A stretch of DNA of 64,000 nt from Melioribacteraceae bacterium (GTDB lineage: Bacteria > Bacteroidota > Ignavibacteria > Ignavibacteriales > Melioribacteraceae). Below are positions 35,084 to 43,464 of this stretch, piece by piece. Location of the stretch: positions 1 through 64,000 of the forward strand of contig WGCV01000002.1 in the NCBI GenBank assembly GCA_015493615.1, given 5' to 3'. The translations under genes and the position numbers were made by a program. The stretch's first letter is position 1; every line of letters begins with the position of its first letter. Under the pieces are notes generated by a model. The model saw nothing but the letters and a program-made list of their open reading frames with translations, searched no databases and was not told the origin of the DNA.

Positions 35084-35221
35084 ATGGAAAAGTATTCTTT
35101 GGAAGAAGCAAAAGAAATAGTTAAGAAAAAAGTTAAATGGGAACCCGTCAACGAACAGGAAAAGGATTTAATAAAAGCTGCAATTCTTGATTTAACTCAC
35201 AAAGAAAAAAAAGAGGATTAA
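35084..35221 (+). CDS. Small ORF, 45 residues, upstream of HDOD gene
   Basis: ATG at 35084 opens a 45-codon frame (start MEKYSLEEAKEIVKKKVKWE, end LTHKEKKED) that stops 1 nt before the HDOD gene start. The sequence is highly charged, predicted helical, with no recognised domain. It begins 41 nt after the Nudix stop, so it would be part of that transcript. Its tight junction with the TTG-start HDOD gene suggests translational coupling, and its 3' end carries the AAAGAGG that acts as the HDOD ribosome-binding site. It may be a real small protein or a coupling leader. Confidence 0.5.
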   Translation: MEKYSLEEAKEIVKKKVKWEPVNEQEKDLIKAAILDLTHKEKKED

Positions 35222-35222
35222 A

Positions 35223-36062
35223 TTGACCGAACAAGAGCTTATCAAAAAGATTGAAACCATTCCGACCCTTCCCACAATTTATCAAAAGCTGTTAGCCGTT
35301 TTGGAAGATCCTCATTCCACTTCCGCCGATATTGCGAATGTAATCTCTCTGGATCAAGCTACGGCGCTTAAAGTTTTAAGAATTGCCAACAGCCCTATTT
35401 TTCGTTTAACGGGAAGAATTGACAGCATCCGGCAAGCCGTTATGCAGCTCGGATTGATTGAAATCAGAAATATTGTTTTGGCGCTTTCGGTCATTAATGT
35501 TTTAAAAATGGATACTCTCTTTCCCCACTTAAAAATTACAGACTTTTGGAAACACTCCATTGCGGTAGGCGCCGCTTCCAAAATAATTGCCGACGCCGTC
35601 TCGCCTTCCGAAAGTGACAATGCATTCCTCGGGGGAATTTTACACGACGTAGGGAAACTGGTCTTAATGATTTACTTCACGGAAGAATATCAAAAAGTAT
35701 TTGAGAATTACAATCCGGGTGAAAAAACCGTCACACAAGTAGAAAAGGAAATTCTGGGATTTGATCACGCCTATATTGGCGGAGTTCTTGCGGAATATTG
35801 GTCGCAGTCGAAAAAAATTGTAAACATAATCTCATACCACAATATCGGAATGATTGACGGCGTTTTGGATAAATCGGTCGCCATTGTTCACCTCGGAGAT
35901 ATTTACGCCCGCAGTTTAAGTCTCGGATATCCGGGGGACAATTTAATCCCCGAACCGAATCATAAAATATGGGAAATTATTAATGTCCCAAAAGATTTTT
36001 TTACTAAAAATGCCGATAATTTACGCTTGAGTTTTAGCTCGTTAACTTCTATGATTTTGTAA
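35223..36062 (+). CDS. HDOD domain signalling protein
   Basis: The 279-residue protein begins with TTG. The start is fixed by AGAGG 6-8 nt upstream and by the typical HDOD start MTEQELIKKIETIPTLPTIYQK. The HDOD core spans about residues 15-215, including AIVRIANSPIFRLTGRIDSIRQAVMQLGL-like text and FLGGILHDVGKLVL (about 138-151), where the HD pair is present, followed by LGFDHAYIGGVLAEYW. HDOD proteins usually act as signalling partners without known phosphodiesterase activity. It converges with the deacetylase gene across 26 nt. Confidence 0.85.
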   Translation: MTEQELIKKIETIPTLPTIYQKLLAVLEDPHSTSADIANVISLDQATALKVLRIANSPIFRLTGRIDSIRQAVMQLGLIEIRNIVLALSVINVLKMDTLFPHLKITDFWKHSIAVGAASKIIADAVSPSESDNAFLGGILHDVGKLVLMIYFTEEYQKVFENYNPGEKTVTQVEKEILGFDHAYIGGVLAEYWSQSKKIVNIISYHNIGMIDGVLDKSVAIVHLGDIYARSLSLGYPGDNLIPEPNHKIWEIINVPKDFFTKNADNLRLSFSSLTSMIL

Positions 36063-36088
36063 CCGGAGAATAATTTTTCTGTTTCGCT

Positions 36089-37222
36089 CTACCACCAATC
36101 GGTTGAAACCGCATCTAACAATCGTCTGACAACCTCTTTGTTCTGACTTTCAATTTCAGGCTTTCTCGGAATTTCCATATAAGGATTCGGCGGATCATGG
36201 AGAAATTCCGGCATTTCACCTTTAACGTGTTTCGACCATTTTTGCCGCCAAGCTTCGGGAAGTTTTTCAGGCAAATCCAAGCCGAAAATAATATGATAGA
36301 TTAAAGCCCAAATCCTTGTAGTGGCAGTTACTGAATATCCGCCGCCGAAAGTGATCAGAATATTTCCCTTAGTATATTTTTCGGCAAGTTCAAGAACTCG
36401 CCGATACAAAACTTCAAAATCTTGAGTAGTCAACATCAAATCGGCAAGCGGATCGCTGTAGTGCGGATCAGCTCCGGCTTGCACTACCAGCGCATCGGGA
36501 CGAAACCACGACAACGCCGGGACGACGGCTTTCTCTATTACGCTCATATAAGATTCCCCTTCCGTAAAAGGCTGAAGCGGGAGATTAAGTTTAAGGGATT
36601 TTCCCATTCCTTTCCCGAGTTCATGAATCCAGCCGGTCCCCGGAAATAAAAACTCTCCCGTTTCATGAAGCGAAATTGTCATTACATGTTCGTCCGTATA
36701 AAAAATTTCCTGGACGCCGTCTCCGTGGTGAACGTCCAAATCAAGGTAAGCAACGTTCCAGCCACGGTTAGTCATCTCCCTAATTCCCAAAGCCAAATCA
36801 TTATAGAGACAAAATCCCGCTGCGCTGTCGTAATGCGCATGATGCAAACCGCCGCCGAACTGCAGAACTCTCCTTGCTTTTCCTTCGAGGAGTAATTGAG
36901 CGCCAAGTTTAGTTCCGCCGCAAATGTATCTTGCTCCGAGAGCCATATCTTTCACGACAGGATTATCTTGTGTGTCCAAACCGTATTTGTCAATATTGGG
37001 AACGGTTTCTCCCGCGCTTGCTTTTTCCACAGCATCAATGTAATCCTTGGAGTGAATCTGCCTAAGTTCTTCCGGCGTAGCGGGTTCGGGAACTTCGGGA
37101 GCTTTCATTACGCCAAGTTCCTCAAGCAAATCGATAACCATTTCACTACGCAAAGGACTGAACGGATGTCCTTCGCCAAGATTATAGAGGGAATATTTCG
37201 GGTGATAAATTACTTTGCACAT
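36089..37222 (-). CDS. acuC: Class I-type histone-deacetylase-family protein (AcuC-like)
   Basis: I prefer the ATG at 37222 (377 residues, MCKVIYHPKYSLYNLG) to an upstream TTG at 37240, since this fits the family start. The zinc site is in AYLDLDVHHGDGVQEIFY (DxH pair) with HHAHYDSAAGFCLYNDLALG (catalytic His pair) before it and QAGADPHYSDPLADL after it. In Bacillus AcuC deacetylates and reactivates acetyl-CoA synthetase. The start overlaps acuB by 13 nt, the last gene of the acs-pat-acuB-acuC run. Confidence 0.9.
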   Translation of the reverse strand: MCKVIYHPKYSLYNLGEGHPFSPLRSEMVIDLLEELGVMKAPEVPEPATPEELRQIHSKDYIDAVEKASAGETVPNIDKYGLDTQDNPVVKDMALGARYICGGTKLGAQLLLEGKARRVLQFGGGLHHAHYDSAAGFCLYNDLALGIREMTNRGWNVAYLDLDVHHGDGVQEIFYTDEHVMTISLHETGEFLFPGTGWIHELGKGMGKSLKLNLPLQPFTEGESYMSVIEKAVVPALSWFRPDALVVQAGADPHYSDPLADLMLTTQDFEVLYRRVLELAEKYTKGNILITFGGGYSVTATTRIWALIYHIIFGLDLPEKLPEAWRQKWSKHVKGEMPEFLHDPPNPYMEIPRKPEIESQNKEVVRRLLDAVSTDWW

Positions 37223-37839
37223 GATATATGAGGGGGCCAAATGACTTCAATATTTTCTTTACATATTTCCGACGCTAACGTTTTTATCTCCATTGTGTTC
37301 ACTCTCAAAACAAGCCGCGATTTATCCTCTTTATCGGGATAAGTTAAAATCGAATGAATATTGATTTTCCGTTCCGCTAATATCATCGCAATCTTGGCTA
37401 ATTGTCCCGGTTTATTTGTTAATCGAACCTCTAATCGTCCCGAAGGTTTATGTACGCCTGTTAATTTAAGAAGAGCGTCAAGCAAATCTACAGCCGTAAT
37501 TATTCCTACAAGTTTTTCATTCTCGAGAACCGGCAAACATCCTATCTTCTTTTCCCGCATTAACTGTGTGGCAACCTCGACAGGATTTGTAGGGTAGGTG
37601 GTTTCAACCGGCGAAATCATAACTTCGCTAACTTTAGCGGAAGGGTCAAAAGGAGTTTCCGTAAGTCTGCTTGTTGCAAGTCTCAAATCTCTGTCGGTAA
37701 TTATTCCGACTAATGTTTCTTCCTCCATAACCGGCAAATGCCTTATGTGCTTCTCATTCATCAATCTGTAAGCGTCGCAAAGCGATGTTGACGATTGTAC
37801 CGTGTATGGATTCTTATGCATGATTTCATTAATTAACAT
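37210..37839 (-). CDS. acuB: AcuB-like protein: two CBS domains plus ACT domain
   Basis: The 209-residue protein contains two CBS motifs (residues about 1-60 and 68-125, with IMHKNPYTVQSS and VMISPVETTYPT) and a C-terminal ACT domain (about 135-205, starting SGRLEVRLTNKPGQLAKIAMIL). This CBS-CBS-ACT order and length match B. subtilis AcuB, a probable adenylate- and ligand-sensing regulator of acetoin/acetate use. It starts 9 nt downstream of the acetyltransferase gene and overlaps acuC by 13 nt. Confidence 0.88.
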   Translation of the reverse strand: MLINEIMHKNPYTVQSSTSLCDAYRLMNEKHIRHLPVMEEETLVGIITDRDLRLATSRLTETPFDPSAKVSEVMISPVETTYPTNPVEVATQLMREKKIGCLPVLENEKLVGIITAVDLLDALLKLTGVHKPSGRLEVRLTNKPGQLAKIAMILAERKINIHSILTYPDKEDKSRLVLRVNTMEIKTLASEICKENIEVIWPPHISCAK

Positions 37840-37848
37840 ATCGGCTCC

Positions 37849-40251
37849 TTAATAATCTGGTCTTGATTTAGCGTTGGCGTTAAACGTCATTTTAATATCT
37901 CCCGATATTTTTGGAGTATCGCTCAATACCGCGGAGATTTCCATCTCCCATAACCACGGAAGTTCCTCAATCATCTGCGATATTTTTCCCAAAGTTTCCC
38001 ATACTCCTTCATTATCCTCTATCCCGAAATCACTCTTTATTTCCGATATATCTCTATCGGTTAAAGGAGTAATCCGCGTAAGCGTCTTCCCTTTTCCGTC
38101 CGAAACTTTAATCAAAGGACCGAATAATTTGTCGGAACGGACTTTGATTATCAGACTATCTTCATTACCATCTTCCGAGATATAAATATTGAATTTCTTA
38201 AATATCTCAGCCGCAATTTTTTCATCCGGACTTACAAGCCCGTCTTCCCCTTTATTTGCAAGAACTTCCTGCGTTAAAAGTCTTGCCTCGGTGGCGCTGA
38301 CATCGTCATACCATGCGATTTTTCCGAGAGGCTGTTTTTTATACTCTACGTATTTCACAACTTTTCCGAGAGCGCGTGCGGCTATTTCGGGGAATCTGAA
38401 AGAGGGAAATTCCCGTCCGCCCGTTATAAATTCCGAATCCATTCTGATTGTACCGGTTTCACCCATCAGACAGAGTAATACCGGCTTGAAAATATTAGTC
38501 TCCTGCTCTGCTTTGCAAACGCCCCGTTTAATCGCTTCCGCGACTGGCTCTGTGCTGCAAACTCCAACGCACGCATACCCGACAAGAAGCGAATCGACCT
38601 CTTCGTTCAATAACGCTTCGTAAACTTTTTCTTCGTAATTTTCGGCGTTAGTAAATGCTCCCAAATTAACCAAGCCCGGACCTTTAATTTCAAGTCCGTT
38701 TGCTTCGCTCGCATCGGCAAATATCGTCGCCATTCCGGCTGAGTTCGCAATTATCGAAACCCCTTTGCCGTTAGGAAGCGGCTGACTTCCGATTACAAGC
38801 GCAATATCAAAAAGTTCGTCCAAAGTTTCCGCTAATATTGTTCCGGTTTGGCTGAACAACGCTTCCACTTCCCTTGCTCCGCCTGAAAGCTCTCCGCTTT
38901 TTTCTTCGGCGGCTTTGCGCCCGGCTGAACTCTTTGCGCTCTTAACGCAGAGGATCGGTTTTTTGTGCGTCATCCTTCTTGCAATTCTCACAAATTTACG
39001 CGGATTTCCAAAAGTTTCGAGATAAAGAATCGCCATTTTTGTATTGGAATCTTCCATCCAGTATTGCAGCAAATCATTTCCCGAAACATCCGCTCTGTTT
39101 CCCGCCGAAACAAAAGTAGTAAAGCCAAGTCCTTTATCCATAGCATATTCAAGGATAACCAAACCGAGCGCGGCTGAATGCGAGAAAAAACCCGCGTTTC
39201 CGTTTTTACCTAACCCGGGGGCAAGACTCGCGTTTAATCTCACTTCCGTATCGGTGTTTATTAAACCGAGGCAACTCGGACCGAGAAGACGCACGCCGTT
39301 TGCCCTAACCAATTCCACAAGTTTCTTCTGGCGAATTTTTCCTTCCTCACCGGCTTCGGCAAAACCTGCCGAAACAACAAGCAGACCTTTTGCGCCGTGC
39401 TTAATTGCTTTTTCGGAAACCTCAAGGACGTTATCCGCTGGAACGGAAATAACCGCCAAATCAATTCTTTCGGGAATATCTTTTATTGCCGAGTACGCTT
39501 TAACTCCGTTAACTGAATCCGCCTCATGATTAACGGGATAAACCGTTCCGGTAAATCCGTTGTGCAAAATATTTCTGAAAATCATATGTCCCAAAGAGGC
39601 GCTGTCGCGCGACGCTCCTATAACCGCAATCACTTTTGGGCGAAGAAGCGGCATTAATGAGTTTGCAACGGAAATTCTTTCCAATAATTCAGCGCGCCTC
39701 CAAGTTGCGGCTCCTCCTTTTACCGGAAGTTCGATGTGAACGGTGTCGGAACTCCAAACCTGATGCGATTGCAATCCCGAATTCTTAAATACATGCAGCA
39801 TCGGCTGATTTTCCGGGAGCACTTCGGCTTCCAATTCAACATAACCGTTTGCCGCCGCCAATCCGGCTAATCTTTCCAACAAAAGAGAACTTATTCCGAG
39901 TCCGTGATAAGAATCGTTAACAATAAAAGCCACCTCGGCGGTTCTTCCGTTTCCGGTTGAGATGTAATTCCCGATTCCTATTATCTCGCGATCGTCTTCT
40001 TCCCCAATCATTGCAATCAAACAGCCCGATTCCTTAAAATCGCCGTAACACATATTTTGGATTAACTCTTTGGGTACGTAGGACATCGAAGCCATGAAGC
40101 GCATTCTCAAATTTTCCTTTGAGATTCCGTTCATAAACTTTTCGACTAATGGAAAATCTTTTTCGTCAAAGGGACGGAACAATACTCCCTGACCGTTTTT
40201 GAGCAAAACATGCTCGCTAAAATTTTTGCCTTCCGGTATTATTCGAAACAT
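37849..40251 (-). CDS. GNAT acetyltransferase fused to acyl-CoA synthetase-like domains (Pat-type)
   Basis: The 800-residue protein has an N-terminal GNAT domain (about residues 1-175, with SYHGLGISSLLLERL as the acetyl-CoA loop), a CoA-binding domain (about 200-330, GASRDSASLGHMIFRNIL, AEAGEEG) and a succinyl-CoA-synthetase-like domain (about 335-650, e.g. GFFSHSAALG and GLGFTTFVSAGNRADVS). The last ~150 residues look like a shortened ATP-grasp region: DKLFGPLIKVSDGKG is seen but the ATP-binding part is not. In E. coli PatZ the GNAT is C-terminal, so the order is reversed here. It probably acetylates and inactivates the neighbouring acetyl-CoA synthetase. Confidence 0.8.
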   Translation of the reverse strand: MFRIIPEGKNFSEHVLLKNGQGVLFRPFDEKDFPLVEKFMNGISKENLRMRFMASMSYVPKELIQNMCYGDFKESGCLIAMIGEEDDREIIGIGNYISTGNGRTAEVAFIVNDSYHGLGISSLLLERLAGLAAANGYVELEAEVLPENQPMLHVFKNSGLQSHQVWSSDTVHIELPVKGGAATWRRAELLERISVANSLMPLLRPKVIAVIGASRDSASLGHMIFRNILHNGFTGTVYPVNHEADSVNGVKAYSAIKDIPERIDLAVISVPADNVLEVSEKAIKHGAKGLLVVSAGFAEAGEEGKIRQKKLVELVRANGVRLLGPSCLGLINTDTEVRLNASLAPGLGKNGNAGFFSHSAALGLVILEYAMDKGLGFTTFVSAGNRADVSGNDLLQYWMEDSNTKMAILYLETFGNPRKFVRIARRMTHKKPILCVKSAKSSAGRKAAEEKSGELSGGAREVEALFSQTGTILAETLDELFDIALVIGSQPLPNGKGVSIIANSAGMATIFADASEANGLEIKGPGLVNLGAFTNAENYEEKVYEALLNEEVDSLLVGYACVGVCSTEPVAEAIKRGVCKAEQETNIFKPVLLCLMGETGTIRMDSEFITGGREFPSFRFPEIAARALGKVVKYVEYKKQPLGKIAWYDDVSATEARLLTQEVLANKGEDGLVSPDEKIAAEIFKKFNIYISEDGNEDSLIIKVRSDKLFGPLIKVSDGKGKTLTRITPLTDRDISEIKSDFGIEDNEGVWETLGKISQMIEELPWLWEMEISAVLSDTPKISGDIKMTFNANAKSRPDY

Positions 40252-40297
40252 TTAGAGACCCTATTTATTGATTTAAAAATAAGGAATTTTTTGTGAT

Positions 40298-40328
40298 AAA
40301 AAAAAGAGGCTTCAAAAAGAAGCCTCTT
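40298..40328 (-). terminator. Intrinsic terminator downstream of acs
   Basis: Read on the minus strand, a perfect 10-bp stem (AAGAGGCTTC / GAAGCCTCTT) with a 5-nt loop is followed by a run of eight T (complement of the A run at 40298-40305). It lies 21 nt after the acs stop and 47 nt before the GNAT start, so it should end or attenuate the satP-acs transcript and the pat-acuB-acuC genes would need a separate promoter or readthrough. Confidence 0.85.
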
Positions 40329-40348
40329 AAATGAAATAGCCAATGAAA

Positions 40349-42391
40349 TTATGCCATCTTCTTAATTTCATCCACGACTTGTGGGTTGGCTAAGGTAGTT
40401 ATATCGCCCGGGTCCTTATTATCTGCTATAGCCGCCAAAACGCGTCTCATGATTTTACCGGAACGGGTTTTAGGCATATCGGGAACAATCCAAACTCTTC
40501 CCGGTTTTGCAATCGGTCCGATTTCCGAAGCTAATGTATCCGTTACTTTTTGCTCCAGTTCGGGAGTTGCTTCAATACCCGGTTTCAGCGAAACAAATAC
40601 ATGCGGTTTAACGCCTTTAATCGGGTCGGGAACAGGAACTACCGCGGCTTCGCCGACTTCGTCAACCATCAGCGCTGCGGATTCAAGCTCTTTAGTTCCG
40701 AGTCTGTGACCTGCAACGTTAATAACGTCGTCAATACGACCAAGGATACGGAAATATCCGTCCGGAGCTTCAACCGCGCCGTCGCCGGCAAAGTATGGCC
40801 AATCATGCCAGTCCTTACTGTTCGGGTCGCTGTTGTAGCGAGCGTAATATTGATTCTTGAATCTTTCGTCGTCGCCCCAGATTGTAAGCATTCTTCCGGG
40901 CCACGGATTTCTGATTACAATATTACCCGCTTTGTTGCTACCGCGCGGCAAGGGTTCGCCGTTTTCGTCAAGAATTTCAGGATAAATTCCCGGTACGCCG
41001 GGTCCTGCGCTTCCCGGTTTCATCTTATGAATAGCGGGGACCGTTGATGCCAAGAAACCGCCTGTCTCTGTCTGCCACCACGTATCAACAATAACGGCTT
41101 CTTTTTTACCGACTTCGTTATAATACCAGCGCCATACGTTCGGCTCGATAGGTTCGCCTACGGTAGTCATATGTTTAAAGTGATATTTGTATTTCGAAGG
41201 TTCGTTAGGACCTATTCTCCGAAGGGCGCGGATTGCCGTCGGCGAAGTATGGAAAATATTTACATCCAATTCTTCCGCCACTCTCCAAGGTCTTCCGGCG
41301 TCCGGATGAGTAGGAACGCCTTCAAAAATAACCGATGATGCGGCAAGAGCGAGAGGACCGTAAACAATGTAAGAATGTCCCGTAATCCAGCCGATATCAG
41401 CCATACACCAGTAAACATCTTCAGGATGAATATCCTGGATATATTTTGAAGTGCCTGTAACATAAGCCATGTAACCGCCGATTGAGTGCTGTGCGCCTTT
41501 CGGTTTGCCGGTTGTACCGGATGTGTACATCAAGAATAATGTTTCTTCCGCGTTCATCTTTTCCGGTTCAACTTCCTGATGATAGAATTCTTTTATTTTA
41601 TCATTTACCAATACGTCGCGTCCTTCTACGAGAGGAGTATCTGCGGAATATTTACCCGGATATCTTTCCCAAATAAGAACGTGTTCGACGTGCTGGCCTT
41701 CTTTTTCAGCCAAATCACAAGCTATGTCGGCTTTTTCTTTATGATCGATCAAATTGCCGGCACGATAGTAAGAATCTGCTGTAATTAATATTTTACTCTT
41801 TGCATCTACAATTCTTTCAGCTGCAGCTTTGCCGGAAAATCCGGAAAATACCTGCGAATGAATAACGCCTATTCTTGCGCATGCAAGCATCGTAATCGGA
41901 AGCTCAGCAATCATCGGCATATGAAGCGTAACTGTATCGCCGCGTTTCAATCCGTAGGATTTCAGTAAGGCGGCAAACTCGTTAACTTTAACATACAATT
42001 CCTGGAATGTCATGTGAACAATCGGTTCATCTTCCGGTTCCGGGACAAAATGTAGCGCGGTTTTATTTTTATATTTAGGGAGATGACGATCAATACAGTT
42101 ATAAGAAGCGTTTAATTTTCCGCCTACAAACCATTTGAAGAAGGGAGGATTTGAACTGTCAAGCGTTGTATGCCAATATTCATACCAATCGAGCATATCG
42201 GCATATTCTTTAAAACACTCCGGAAAATTCTTTTCGCTGAATTTTTCAAGAACATTTTCGTCAGTCAAATTTGCCTGAGCGATAAAATGCACCGGAGGTT
42301 CGAAGTATTCTTCCTCTTTCCAATGCACAGCAATCTGCGCTTCGGAAACTACATCCTCATTTTCATTTTTTTTGATTTCGTTTTCGTCCAT
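40349..42391 (-). CDS. acs: Acetyl-CoA synthetase (AMP-forming)
   Basis: The 680-residue enzyme activates acetate through acetyl-AMP. Motif A5/ATP loop is YTSGTTGKPKGAQHS (about residues 290-304), with YGPLALAASS, DTWWQTETGG and WDDRF-type WGDDERFKNQY segments. The C-terminal catalytic lysine is Lys646 in PKTRSGKIMRR, the exact motif acetylated by Pat-type enzymes and reversed by AcuC/sirtuin deacetylases. It follows the acetate transporter gene by 31 nt, and a strong terminator closes it. Confidence 0.97.
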   Translation of the reverse strand: MDENEIKKNENEDVVSEAQIAVHWKEEEYFEPPVHFIAQANLTDENVLEKFSEKNFPECFKEYADMLDWYEYWHTTLDSSNPPFFKWFVGGKLNASYNCIDRHLPKYKNKTALHFVPEPEDEPIVHMTFQELYVKVNEFAALLKSYGLKRGDTVTLHMPMIAELPITMLACARIGVIHSQVFSGFSGKAAAERIVDAKSKILITADSYYRAGNLIDHKEKADIACDLAEKEGQHVEHVLIWERYPGKYSADTPLVEGRDVLVNDKIKEFYHQEVEPEKMNAEETLFLMYTSGTTGKPKGAQHSIGGYMAYVTGTSKYIQDIHPEDVYWCMADIGWITGHSYIVYGPLALAASSVIFEGVPTHPDAGRPWRVAEELDVNIFHTSPTAIRALRRIGPNEPSKYKYHFKHMTTVGEPIEPNVWRWYYNEVGKKEAVIVDTWWQTETGGFLASTVPAIHKMKPGSAGPGVPGIYPEILDENGEPLPRGSNKAGNIVIRNPWPGRMLTIWGDDERFKNQYYARYNSDPNSKDWHDWPYFAGDGAVEAPDGYFRILGRIDDVINVAGHRLGTKELESAALMVDEVGEAAVVPVPDPIKGVKPHVFVSLKPGIEATPELEQKVTDTLASEIGPIAKPGRVWIVPDMPKTRSGKIMRRVLAAIADNKDPGDITTLANPQVVDEIKKMA

Positions 42392-42422
42392 TGTAACTCC
42401 TGATTAAAATTCAAAAAATAGT

Positions 42423-42998
42423 TTATTCCCCTATCGGCATTACAGTTTTGCCGTAAGTTTCGTTAACGACCTGAGCCAACGCTAAATAAACCGCTGACAA
42501 ACCGCAGAAGAGTCCTTCCCAGCCTGCAATAACGCCAATAACCGCACTGCCTGTAGCATCTTTTATAGCCAACAACCAGAATAAAATCCACAAAGTAAGG
42601 AATACAGTTTGAAGAGCTTTGTTATGTTTTAATGTTGCAATCCAAAGAACAAATGTGAAGAGTCCCCACATAAAGAGATATGCAACCATTCCTCCTTCTG
42701 TTGCCGCATTGAACCAACCATGTTTTCCGCCCAAAATCAAAAAGACAAGAGTTAACCAGAAAAGTCCGTATGAAGTAAATGCGGTTGTTCCGAAAGTATT
42801 GCCTTTTTTCCATTCCATCCAACCGGCAAAGATTTGCGCTAAACCGCCGTAAAATACTCCCATTGCAAGCACCATCGTGCCGAGGTTGTAAATTCCCGCA
42901 TTGTGAAGATTTAATAATACTGTTGTCATACCGAATCCCATTAATCCTAAGGGAGCCGGATTGGCGGTAGTATCAACAAGACGTGTTTCTTCAGACAT
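42423..42998 (-). CDS. Acetate/succinate transporter, GPR1/FUN34/YaaH (SatP) family
   Basis: The 191-residue polytopic protein contains the family signature region [23 protein letters not shown] (about residues 13-35; NPAPLGL is diagnostic) and six hydrophobic helices. The ribosome-binding site GGAGGC lies 6-7 nt before the ATG. Members carry acetate or succinate with protons across the cytoplasmic membrane. The location 31 nt before acs supports acetate as the substrate. Confidence 0.9.
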   Translation of the reverse strand: MSEETRLVDTTANPAPLGLMGFGMTTVLLNLHNAGIYNLGTMVLAMGVFYGGLAQIFAGWMEWKKGNTFGTTAFTSYGLFWLTLVFLILGGKHGWFNAATEGGMVAYLFMWGLFTFVLWIATLKHNKALQTVFLTLWILFWLLAIKDATGSAVIGVIAGWEGLFCGLSAVYLALAQVVNETYGKTVMPIGE

Positions 42999-43464
42999 TT
43001 AAGCCTCCGAATTAATTGATAAATAATTAGTTGTTATATGTTAATTGGGTTAGGAGTTTGCTGATTAAATTATGGGAAAGAGGTCTGAAATTGGAAGAAC
43101 AAGACTGTTAAATACTTGAAATGTTGATTACAATGTTTATTAGAACTATGGAGTTGGCAACCCGGGCTATGGATATGGTGAAGAGTAAAAAAAATAGGCA
43201 ATAAAAATAGATGTAGTTCTGCTTCTTCCATTAAAAGTTCTTTTTATTTTTTTATTAAATGGCTGTAAAGCCGTAAATTCAAAACAAAAAAATGAAACAG
43301 ATTATTACATCAAGTCCTTACATAAAAATAAAAAACAGTATATCGAGACACATATATATTATTTAAAACTATTTTCTTTGTGAATGACGCACAACAATAA
43401 AGAATTTTTAGAAAAAAATCAAATCCCAATTGAAAGTTTTTTCTTCTTTTTCAATTTAATTTAT
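42999..43464. other. Gene-free region upstream of the satP-acs operon
   Basis: This 466-nt AT-rich spacer lies between the carboxyltransferase stop and the transporter start, both minus strand, and should hold the satP-acs promoter. I find only a short GGCTGTAAAGCC stem at about 43262 and long A/T runs. No ORF, tRNA or riboswitch-like structure is apparent, and no promoter hexamers stand out reliably. Confidence 0.5.

Noticed and set aside
42999-43464. Sigma-54-type -24/-12 promoter upstream of the transporter-acs operon
   Set aside because: The GGTTGCCAACTC sequence found on the minus strand does not match TGGCAC-N5-TTGC; no support.
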